Assembly (NCBI RefSeq): GCF_013403865.1
Contig: NZ_JABFDK010000001.1
Span: 1,116,001 to 1,180,000, forward strand
Length of the DNA: 64,000 bases
Direction: 5' to 3'
Source of the DNA: Winogradskyella costae
GTDB taxonomy: Bacteria > Bacteroidota > Bacteroidia > Flavobacteriales > Flavobacteriaceae
The translations under genes were made by a program, and so were the position numbers. The notes under the pieces were generated by a model. The model ran no database searches and was not told where the DNA came from. It was given only the letters and a program-made list of their open reading frames with translations. Below are positions 17,962-25,303 of this stretch, piece after piece (within the stretch, counting starts at the first letter, position 1; every line of letters starts with the position of its first letter).

Positions 17962-17986
17962 AGTATCATGAAAGTATCCCGATACT
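17962..17986 (-). promoter_or_regulatory. Candidate response-regulator binding site (GATACT repeats)
   Basis: Three GATACT/AGTATC hexamers lie 34-58 bp before the response-regulator ATG. On the plus strand AGTATC occurs at 17962 and again at 17973, an 11-bp phase. It is followed after CC by the inverted GATACT (17981-17986). Direct repeats one helical turn apart are typical targets of OmpR/PhoB regulators, so autoregulation is plausible. Confidence 0.4.
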
Positions 17987-18298
17987 ATGTTATTTTAAAA
18001 ACAACATCTGCTTAGATTACAGGTTAATACTTGCAATAGACGAAAGAAGCTGCAGATGCTTTCAAATAAGTTGAGCGATAAAAGATTTACTCCCAAAACT
18101 TTTCGATTTCTTTAAGGAATTTGCCTTTATTTCAAAAAAATATGATAATCTGTTATAGCTTATCCACTATTTTCTAGAAATACCGATCTAATTACCTGCA
18201 TTAATGAATTGTAGTTATGTAGAACCTTATTAATTCTTTGTCAGACAATCCATATAAAAATCAGCTAATAAGTCGACGCAACATTGTACCTTTATATC
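17987..18298. other. Divergent intergenic region with no gene recognised
   Basis: This AT-rich gap of roughly 310 bp lies between the two-component operon and the patatin gene. I see no open frame of interest, no tRNA and no strong hairpin. A TACCTTTA sequence at 18286-18293 weakly resembles a -7 element but is too close to the patatin ATG to be convincing. Confidence 0.5.
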
Positions 18299-19066
18299 AT
18301 GAAATTAGGATTAGTACTTTCTGGTGGTGGTGCTCGTGGAGCAGCGCATATAGGCGTCATTAAAGCATTAGAAGAACACGGCATCTTTCCTACACATATT
18401 TCGGGCACAAGTTCTGGTGCTATTGTAGGTGCTTTATATGCTGCTGGTGTACCTTGGTCTGAAATATTGACTTTCTTTAAAATCATTCCACTGTTTCATA
18501 CCAAAAGATTTGCCCGTAGAAAACCAGGATTTTTAAATTCAGATAACTTTTACGACGACCTAAAAACCTACTTTCCAAATGATAGTTTTGAAGATTTAAA
18601 AAAACCATTATTCATTCCTGCTGCAAATATTGTTGATGGTACTTCAAAAATCTTTAGTAAAGGGCAACTCATAAAACCGATCATAGCATCTGCTTCTTTT
18701 CCTGGCGTTTTTACACCTACTGAAATTAATGGGAAATTTTATGTGGATGGGGGTACTCTAAATAATTTTCCTGTAGAACCTCTAAAAAACAAGTGCGATA
18801 AAATTATTGGCGTCTGTGTAAACCCTTTAAAAATTGTGAGTATGAAAGATTTAAAACATTCTTACTCCATAATAGAGCGTGCATATAAAATAAAAATAGC
18901 GGCAGAATCTTCAAATAAATTTGCTGATTGTGATATGGTGATAAACCCTCAAGAATTGGTGAATTACAGCACTTTTGGAATGAGTAATATGGATGCTATT
19001 TTTAATTTAGGCTATACTTCAACGCTAACAGCACTGAAGGAGCACAAAGGTATTTTTACGATATGA
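18299..19066 (+). CDS. Patatin-like phospholipase
   Basis: I choose the ATG at 18299 (MKLGLVLSGGGARGAAHIGV), giving 255 residues; the frame extends upstream to a TTG at 18284. The oxyanion-hole loop GGGARG, the nucleophile Ser in GTSSGA (G-x-S-x-G) and the catalytic Asp in VDGGTLNNFP form the Ser-Asp dyad of patatin lipases, which hydrolyse membrane phospholipids or related acyl esters. There is no signal peptide, so it is a cytoplasmic or peripheral enzyme like the RssA group. A decayed copy of its last 25 codons lies 3.2 kb downstream at 22213-22290. Confidence 0.93.
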   Translation: MKLGLVLSGGGARGAAHIGVIKALEEHGIFPTHISGTSSGAIVGALYAAGVPWSEILTFFKIIPLFHTKRFARRKPGFLNSDNFYDDLKTYFPNDSFEDLKKPLFIPAANIVDGTSKIFSKGQLIKPIIASASFPGVFTPTEINGKFYVDGGTLNNFPVEPLKNKCDKIIGVCVNPLKIVSMKDLKHSYSIIERAYKIKIAAESSNKFADCDMVINPQELVNYSTFGMSNMDAIFNLGYTSTLTALKEHKGIFTI

Positions 19067-19574
19067 TTGATTAAAATAAGCTTAATTATTTTTTCATAAG
19101 AAAAAGAATCCTAATCTGTGTTTTTTATCAAAGAACTGATAAGCGACATCCAAAACGTCGATAGTACTCTAATTGATTTTGCATTTAATAAAACTATTAA
19201 GTTTTGAAACCTTAAGGGTATTACAAATAAGACACTAAAATTTTCCTAAATAATTCACCATATTCATCTATTATTCTTTTTATTCTTTTTGGCATTTATT
19301 CCTACCCAATAAATGCTATAGTGATGAAACTAAATATAACCCTAACCCAAGTTCGAAATATAAATGACGAGCATAATTATGGCAAAACATAATCATTTAG
19401 ACCATAAATTTATTTTAATGAGCTAATCCAATTAAGGATTATTGTTATCAAAACCACGTTAAAAATAAATTATCCATAAACAAATCATAAAATTAATGAG
19501 AATATTGCAAGTCGCATGATAATTTAGTAGATTTAGAATAATTCTTTTTTTAAAATTTAAAAAATAGTAGAGCT
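19067..19574. other. 508-bp intergenic region without a recognisable gene
   Basis: Very AT-rich sequence with stop codons in all frames and no clear hairpin terminator, tRNA or promoter. It separates the patatin gene from the lactonase gene and marks the left border of the accessory metabolic region. Confidence 0.5.
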
Positions 19575-20369
19575 ATGAAAAATGAGATTAGGTTATATAT
19601 GTTTCAAACAGGTGTTCTGAAATGCAAGGAAAATAATATCAAGATGAATGCTTCACAAGATCCTTACGAAATCCCGGTTCCTTGGTACCTAATTACTCAT
19701 CCAAAAGGTACAATTGTTATTGATGGAGGAAATGCAGTGGAGTGCGCGACAAATCCTAAAGAACATTGGGGTGGTATTACGGATGTGTATTGGCCAGTGA
19801 TGAAAGAAGAAGATGGCTGCGTTAATGTGGTTAAAGATTTAGGGATAGATCCTGCCTCTATTAAATATGTATTACAATCTCACTTGCATTTAGATCATAC
19901 CGGAGCTACAGGAAGGTTCCCAAATGCGGTTCATACCGTTCAACGTAAAGAATATGAATATGCCTTCACAGCAGATTGGTTTGCTGCAGGAGGTTACATA
20001 CGCAAAGATTTTGACCGCCCCAATTTGAAATGGAATTTTCTTGAAATTGAAGGTAATGAAGTATACGATGTGTATGGTGATGGAGTTATTAAAATGATTC
20101 CAACACCTGGTCATTCTCCAGGTCATTGTAGTTTTTTAGTAACCTTACCAGAAGATGGTGCTATATTATTAACGGTAGATGCAGCCTACACCACGGATCA
20201 TTATGAAGATAAGGCTTTACCCGGTTTTCTAGCATCTGCGGTAGATTCGGTACGTTCAGTTGCTAAATTAAGAGAAATAGCTTCCATTCATGATGCCTTG
20301 GTGGTAACAGGACATGATCCCGATGCGTGGGCTAAGTTCAAAAAAGGTCCTAAAGAATATTATAAATAA
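19575..20369 (+). CDS. MBL-fold hydrolase of the N-acyl-homoserine-lactonase / lactonase type
   Basis: A 264-residue zinc hydrolase with the dinuclear metal motif H103-x-H105-x-D107-H108 (SHLHLDHTGATG). Further likely ligands are H180 in TPGHSPGH, D202 in TVDAAY and H247 in VTGHD. Spacing and length fit the AiiA/AttM (BlcC) lactonase family rather than glyoxalase II. Members open homoserine lactones or gamma-butyrolactone. There is no signal peptide. It is followed after 12 bp by an alcohol dehydrogenase, which fits a lactone-to-hydroxyacid-to-oxo-acid route such as the Agrobacterium blc pathway. Quorum quenching is possible but has no direct support here. Confidence 0.82.
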   Translation: MKNEIRLYMFQTGVLKCKENNIKMNASQDPYEIPVPWYLITHPKGTIVIDGGNAVECATNPKEHWGGITDVYWPVMKEEDGCVNVVKDLGIDPASIKYVLQSHLHLDHTGATGRFPNAVHTVQRKEYEYAFTADWFAAGGYIRKDFDRPNLKWNFLEIEGNEVYDVYGDGVIKMIPTPGHSPGHCSFLVTLPEDGAILLTVDAAYTTDHYEDKALPGFLASAVDSVRSVAKLREIASIHDALVVTGHDPDAWAKFKKGPKEYYK

Positions 20370-20381
20370 AATCAGTAGAAA

Positions 20382-21509
20382 ATGAAAACTAGAGCAGCAG
20401 TATTACATAAAATTGGACATGAAAGACCTTACACAAAGTCTAAACCTTTAACCATTGAAGACGTAGAGTTAGAAGCGCCTGGACATGAAGAGGTTTTGGT
20501 AAAGATAAAAGCAGCAGGTATTTGTCATTCAGATCTATCTGTAGTGGATGGCAACCGTCCGCGTCCAGTACCAATGGTATTAGGACATGAAGCTGCAGGT
20601 ATTATCGAAAAAGTAGGTGACCACGTTAAAGGTTTTGAAGTAGGTGATCACGTCGTTTTTGCATTTTTACCATCTTGTGGCCATTGCAAATTTTGCCAAT
20701 CAGGAAAAACAGCTTTATGTGAGCCTGGAGCAGCTGCCAATGCCGACGGTACACTCTTAAGCGGAGATATCAAAATAACAAAAGATGGAGAAAAGTATTA
20801 CCACCATTTGGGGGTTTCAGGTTTTGCAGATTATGCTGTAGCATCAATACATTCCTTGGTAAATATCGATAAGTCTATTCCTTTTGAAGTAGCTGCCGTT
20901 TTTGGGTGCGCCGTATTAACAGGAGTAGGAGCGGTCGTAAACACTGCCGAAGCAAAAGCAGGAGAATCCATTTTGGTAGTAGGTCTTGGTGGTGTTGGTT
21001 TATCTGCTGTTTTGGGAGCACATGCGGCAGGCGCTTCGAAAATTATTGGTGCAGATGTTAGCGCCTATAAACTTGGACTCGCTAAGGATTTTGGGGCGGA
21101 TGAAGTTGTAAATTCAGAAGATGATGATGCGATGGATCAAGTAAAAGGCATGACTGATAAAGGGCCAGATATTGCTGTAGAGTTTGCAGGTGTAATGCCT
21201 GCCCTAGATTTTGCGTTCAATGCCACGAAGCGAGGTGGTAGAACGGTTACTGGTGCATTACCTAGCCCTGATGCAAGATTATCTCTTAATCCACTCACTC
21301 TAGTAGGACAAGAAAAGTCTTTAAAAGGATGTTATTTGGGAAGTGGTTCGCCAAAAGTAGACATTCCTAACTTTATGGAGATGTATCAAGCAGGAAGGCT
21401 ACCCGTTCAAAAATTGATTACTCATCGCATCAAGTTAGAAGATATTAATGAGGGTTTTGAGCGCTTAGCAGCAGGAGACGCTATTAGACAAATTATTATA
21501 TTTGATTAA
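20382..21509 (+). CDS. Zinc-dependent alcohol dehydrogenase (class III-like MDR)
   Basis: A 375-residue medium-chain dehydrogenase. Catalytic zinc ligands are C48 (GICHSD) and H69-E70 (GHEAAG). The structural zinc lobe has C99, C102, C105 and C113. The Rossmann fingerprint is GLGGVG near residue 197. It oxidises an alcohol or reduces an aldehyde with NAD(P); the substrate cannot be read. The 12-bp gap to the lactonase gene implies cotranscription, and an omega-hydroxy acid released by the lactonase would be a natural substrate (inference). The region downstream is a pseudogene scar, so this two-gene unit stands alone. Confidence 0.9.
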   Translation: MKTRAAVLHKIGHERPYTKSKPLTIEDVELEAPGHEEVLVKIKAAGICHSDLSVVDGNRPRPVPMVLGHEAAGIIEKVGDHVKGFEVGDHVVFAFLPSCGHCKFCQSGKTALCEPGAAANADGTLLSGDIKITKDGEKYYHHLGVSGFADYAVASIHSLVNIDKSIPFEVAAVFGCAVLTGVGAVVNTAEAKAGESILVVGLGGVGLSAVLGAHAAGASKIIGADVSAYKLGLAKDFGADEVVNSEDDDAMDQVKGMTDKGPDIAVEFAGVMPALDFAFNATKRGGRTVTGALPSPDARLSLNPLTLVGQEKSLKGCYLGSGSPKVDIPNFMEMYQAGRLPVQKLITHRIKLEDINEGFERLAAGDAIRQIIIFD

Positions 21510-21619
21510 GGATTCTATTCGACTTTATATCGCTTCATAAATATGTAAAACTATTGAGATTGAGTTTTTTTTACCATCACATTTTGCTGCCATATTTTTA
21601 GGGGTATTTTCATCCTCTT

Positions 21620-22220
21620 TTATTTATAGCTTTGTACGGAAGGGGTTAAAGTACCAATTAATTTTTCCTTATTCAACATGGAGCTTGAAGGGTTATTGTT
21701 CCATCCCCATGCAGAAGAACAACAAAAACTAGCATGATTCCATTTGGCTTCACCTTCTTCCGTTTGGTATTCCGTTCTAAAATGAGCACCACTAGATTCT
21801 TCTCTTTGCACGGTATCCACCATTAGTTCGGTTAGTTCCATGTAATCTGACACACGTCCTGCTTTTTCTAATTCACTGTGAATTTCTGAAGCGTCACGAG
21901 GAACAATCAAGTCCTTCTAAATTCTTCTCATAAATTTAGAATATTTTCGATGGCATTTCTAAGTCTTTTTTTGAACGCGACAAAATACATCTATTATACA
22001 ATTCACTTCCATATAATTTATTGAATTCTTCGGCTGTTTTATGGCCTTTCGTACTCAAGAACCCTTCCATTTGTTATTTTACAGCTTCTTCAACCTTATT
22101 AAATTCAGGATGATTAATATCTATTTTTGATGTCTTAATTTCATCTGCTAAAAAATTTTGCAATGTATAAAGCGATACAAAATAGCCATCCACACAAGCT
22201 TGTAGTATTGTAGATGCCAT
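21620..22220 (-). pseudogene. sdhA: Decayed C-terminal fragment of succinate dehydrogenase / fumarate reductase flavoprotein
   Basis: Reading the minus strand from 22220, the translation runs ASTILQACVDGYFVSLYTL, QNFLADEI and so on, a match to the GASALMQGLADGYF region of Bacteroidota SdhA. It is interrupted by TAA at 22074-22076, a second TAA near 21930 and a frameshift near 21910. It then continues as SELEKAGRVSDYMELTELMV and REESSGAHFRTEYQTEEGEAK, the conserved C-terminal SdhA segment, and ends in QSYK like intact proteins. The N-terminal two thirds, including FAD and substrate sites, are absent. Key positions are altered (REESCGGHFR is the usual form). An intact sdhA must lie elsewhere. 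Remnant call is confident; the family is recalled by eye. Confidence 0.85.
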
Positions 22221-22290
22221 TTTTAATGTGGGCTATACTTCAATAATAATAATAGCATTACAAGAGAACCCGTGTCTTTTTAGTTCATAA
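22213..22290 (+). pseudogene. Decayed 3' end of a patatin-like gene
   Basis: In the plus frame the sequence encodes DAIFNVGYTS, four Ile, then ALQENPCLFSS and a stop. The intact patatin at 18299 ends DAIFNLGYTS, TLTALKEHKGIFTI and a stop. The first 30 bases agree at 27 positions, and the stop occurs at the same distance within one codon. The fragment starts inside the last bases of the sdhA remnant on the other strand, so two unrelated gene ends meet here. Confidence 0.7.
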
Positions 22291-22418
22291 TTTAAAATAG
22301 ACGCTTTCACAGTGGATTAAAAAATCAACACAACCAACTTATATATAGTCATTTATTTTTTTGAAAGGAATTTTAACATATCTCGACAAATTCAAAAACC
22401 AACCAATTCAAAAACTAA

Positions 22419-23078
22419 ATGCAACTAACCAAAATTTTAGGCTACCTTGGTCTTATCGCCGCTATTCTTGTAGGATTAGGCGAATATTTCCTACACTATT
22501 CACCTTCCATTTTAGAACATTCTGAGGATTATGAGTTTTTCAAATTTGTAGCTTCAGAGCATCTTACCACAGGACATTTCTTAGCCGTTATTGGACTGCC
22601 TTTCTATTTTGCTGGATACATACACGTATATAGAATGCTAAAATCGGGTAACGAAACCTTAGCAAGATTGGTTTTGGCTATTGGTTTTGTTGCTTTTGCT
22701 GTTGGTGGAGTTTGGATAGGCTCTAGAGCCTCAATAGGTAATATTGTGCAATTAAAGGATACTATAGATCCTTCAACATACCAAAACCTATTAGCTCATT
22801 ACACGGATCACATGGAAATATTAGTAAAAGCGCTTCGTATAATTATAGCTACACTTTCTGTTGTTTTTGCTATTGCTATTCTAAAAGGTGGCACGTATTA
22901 TAAAAAATGGATGGCCATTTTCAATCCCATTGTCGTACTTATTTTATTGGTAGTTTTAGGAAAACTACTACCTTCAGTAGGTAAGCATATGCTACCAATA
23001 CTAATGAATGTAACTCACTTTATTTTATTTGCACTATCACTCTACCAACTAAAAACTATATCAAATGAAACTCATTAA
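22419..23078 (+). CDS. Multi-pass membrane protein (possibly DUF6796)
   Basis: A 219-residue protein with six or so hydrophobic segments: about residues 5-24, 53-72, 82-101, 137-156, 166-185 and 192-211. I recall similar proteins under DUF6796, but cannot confirm it. Two clusters stand out: FLHYSPSILEHSEDYEFF near residue 24 and EHLTTGHFLAVIGLPFYFAGY near residue 47. Its last 14 bases overlap the start of the next gene, so the two are translationally coupled. Function unknown. Confidence 0.7.
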   Translation: MQLTKILGYLGLIAAILVGLGEYFLHYSPSILEHSEDYEFFKFVASEHLTTGHFLAVIGLPFYFAGYIHVYRMLKSGNETLARLVLAIGFVAFAVGGVWIGSRASIGNIVQLKDTIDPSTYQNLLAHYTDHMEILVKALRIIIATLSVVFAIAILKGGTYYKKWMAIFNPIVVLILLVVLGKLLPSVGKHMLPILMNVTHFILFALSLYQLKTISNETH

Positions 23079-24723
23079 GAAATTTTTAAAACTATTAAGT
23101 ATTGTCATACTACTGCTCCTTCTATTTTTAGTTGGTTTCTTTTGGAGAGATTCCGTTTCTGATAAATACGATATAACGATTGCAGATAAAGATATTCCAA
23201 AATTTGCACCTATCCCTTTAGATTTTGTGCATCAATATAATGGCGAAAAATCATTGCCTATTGCTCCTTCAGCGTTAATTGATATTAATAATGATAATAT
23301 AGATGAAGTCTTTTTTGGTGGTGGTATGCAACAAGAAGATGCAATTTTTGCCTATCGGAATAATGAATTTGTAGATATTTCTAAGGAAGTTAATTTACCT
23401 ATAAAAGGAAACTCAACAACGACTGTTGGTGTGGTTTCTGCTGATTTTGATAATAACGGATTTACGGATATTATTTTAGGCCGAGAAGACGGACTTCACA
23501 TTTATTATAATACCAATGGAACGTTTACAGAAACTATTATTGATACTCCAATCAATGAAAAATCTAATCCTGCCGGAATAACGGTAGCCGATATTGATAA
23601 AGATGGAGATTTAGATATATTTCTAGCTACCTATCTTAAAAAAGAATTGATGGAAGGGCAAAATATTTTTGAAGATTACAATTATGGTTCTACAAGCGAG
23701 TTATTACTTAATAATGGTGATAACACTTTTAAAAGTATTACTAAATCTGCTGGTCTAGATTATGTACATAATACATTTCAAGGTGTTTTTGTTGATATTG
23801 ATAATGATAGTTGGCAAGATTTAGTGGTGGTACATGATACTGGTGAGGTACGTACCTATAAAAATAATGGAGACTTAACTTTTACCATGAAAGCCAATCC
23901 TTTGACTAAGAAATTTGCGTATCCAATGGGACTCGCTGTGGGTGACTACAACAATGATGGTTTGGTAGATTTTATGTTCTCTAATACAGGAAGTACACTT
24001 CCTAATAAGATTGCACAAGGAGATATAAAAGACACCTCTTTATTTACTGATAAATGGATGTTATTTAAAAACGAAGGAAATTTTAAATTTACCGATGTAG
24101 CAGAAAAAGCTAAAATAGCAGATTACGAATTTGCATGGGGTTGTACTTTTGCAGACCTTAATAACGACGGTTTACAAGATTTAATGGTCGCCGAAAATTA
24201 TGTAGACTTCCCTCCAAGTAAATTATTTAAATTACCGAGTCGTGTTTTAATTCAAAAGGAAAATGGAACATTTGCACCTACCGAAGAAGAGAGTGGACTT
24301 ACAAATCCGCACTTTGCTATTACGTCATTAGTAAGTGACTTTAATCAAGATGGCTATTTAGATATGATTTGGGTAAATATTGATACACCAGCATTAGCCT
24401 ATATAAATAAAGGTGGAACTAATAATTATCTACAGGTAGATTTAGGAGAGTCTGTTAACGTACAAGGTGCTAAAGTAACCGTAACTACGCCAACAAAAAC
24501 GCTGACCGAATGGTTAGTTACAGGAGAAGGTTTGGCTAGTGATCAAACCGCATTACTTCAATTTGGATTAGGTAAAGAATCGAGAGTTTTAAACATAAAG
24601 GTTTGGTTGGCTAACGATAATGAGATTAGTATCGATAATCCAAAAATCAATACTATTATCGATTTAAAAGCTGAAGTTGAAAAGCAAAAATCAACTTTAG
24701 AGATACTTGAAGAAGAGTTGTAG
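23065..24723 (+). CDS. VCBS/FG-GAP repeat protein with ASPIC/UnbV C-terminal domain (CRTAC1-like)
   Basis: A 552-residue protein with an N-terminal signal anchor (about residues 9-27, no lipobox seen). Repeated beta-propeller blades follow, carrying calcium-type loops such as DINNDNIDEV, DFDNNGFTDI, DIDKDGDLDI, DIDNDSWQDL, DYNNDGLVDF, DLNNDGLQDL and DFNQDGYLDM. The C-terminal ~90 residues (VQGAKVTV..., LASDQTALLQFGLG) match the ASPIC/UnbV domain. Such proteins are extracytoplasmic and presumably bind ligands or stabilise partners. It overlaps the upstream membrane-protein gene by 14 bp. The exact role is not known. Confidence 0.85.
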   Translation: MKLIKKFLKLLSIVILLLLLFLVGFFWRDSVSDKYDITIADKDIPKFAPIPLDFVHQYNGEKSLPIAPSALIDINNDNIDEVFFGGGMQQEDAIFAYRNNEFVDISKEVNLPIKGNSTTTVGVVSADFDNNGFTDIILGREDGLHIYYNTNGTFTETIIDTPINEKSNPAGITVADIDKDGDLDIFLATYLKKELMEGQNIFEDYNYGSTSELLLNNGDNTFKSITKSAGLDYVHNTFQGVFVDIDNDSWQDLVVVHDTGEVRTYKNNGDLTFTMKANPLTKKFAYPMGLAVGDYNNDGLVDFMFSNTGSTLPNKIAQGDIKDTSLFTDKWMLFKNEGNFKFTDVAEKAKIADYEFAWGCTFADLNNDGLQDLMVAENYVDFPPSKLFKLPSRVLIQKENGTFAPTEEESGLTNPHFAITSLVSDFNQDGYLDMIWVNIDTPALAYINKGGTNNYLQVDLGESVNVQGAKVTVTTPTKTLTEWLVTGEGLASDQTALLQFGLGKESRVLNIKVWLANDNEISIDNPKINTIIDLKAEVEKQKSTLEILEEEL

Positions 24724-24922
24724 GATATAAGTAACGTAGAAATTTTGTAGCACGCCTTACTTAATAACTACCTGATAATTAAGTTTTTTCTGTACTTTAC
24801 AGAAGATTTAACTTACCTATTATAATTATTATCAATAACCTTAAGTAGTATTAGCACTATTTTGAAGGCTAATATGCTTTTGTTTTTTTTAACGAAAACA
24901 GTAGCGTATCAATTAAAAACTA

Positions 24923-25303
24923 ATGTCAAACAAAATCACATATTACAGTATTCTGGGGATTCTTATAATAGGATTATTTGGTGCTGGAGGATTAGTAATT
25001 GAAGAATTTAAAACAGGGGACGGTTGTCCTAAAATAATGCATATACCAATGTGTTTGGTTGTTCTAATCTGCTTTATTATTCCACTCATATCACATCTCT
25101 TTAAAAAGGGTAATGTCTTGTATTTTTTATTTACAGGGCTTGCTGGTAGCATTGCTTTAGTGGCTTCAATCATGCAATTCACAGGACATGCCGAATGCCC
25201 AAAAACAGCTTCAGGTACTCCAATGTGTTACTACTCTCTATTGCTTTTTAGCAGTTTAATTATTCTAAAAATATTATACATTAAATCAAAACCTAAATCA
25301 TGA
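24923..25303 (+). CDS. Four-helix membrane protein with two CPK...PMC motifs
   Basis: A 126-residue protein with four predicted helices (about residues 7-26, 44-60, 65-86 and 102-120). Two matching cysteine motifs precede helices 2 and 4: C35-P-K...P-M-C44 and C92-P-K...P-M-C102. The Lys-rich loop between helices 2 and 3 and the Lys-rich C-terminus suggest that both cysteine loops face the periplasm. That layout, with four helices and a cysteine pair in each periplasmic loop, is the topology of DsbB-type quinone-coupled thiol oxidoreductases, although I see no sequence homology to DsbB. The gene overlaps the next one by four bases, implying a linked function. Family not recognised. Confidence 0.8.
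   Translation: MSNKITYYSILGILIIGLFGAGGLVIEEFKTGDGCPKIMHIPMCLVVLICFIIPLISHLFKKGNVLYFLFTGLAGSIALVASIMQFTGHAECPKTASGTPMCYYSLLLFSSLIILKILYIKSKPKS

Noticed and set aside
19575..20369. Quorum-quenching island
   Set aside because: Only the lactonase family resemblance supports it; there is no LuxI/LuxR-type gene, and the neighbouring dehydrogenase fits lactone catabolism better.
21620..21910. A 96-residue small gene on the minus strand
   Set aside because: It aligns with the C-terminus of SdhA and is preceded by in-frame and frameshifted SdhA remnants, so it is the end of a pseudogene, not a gene.
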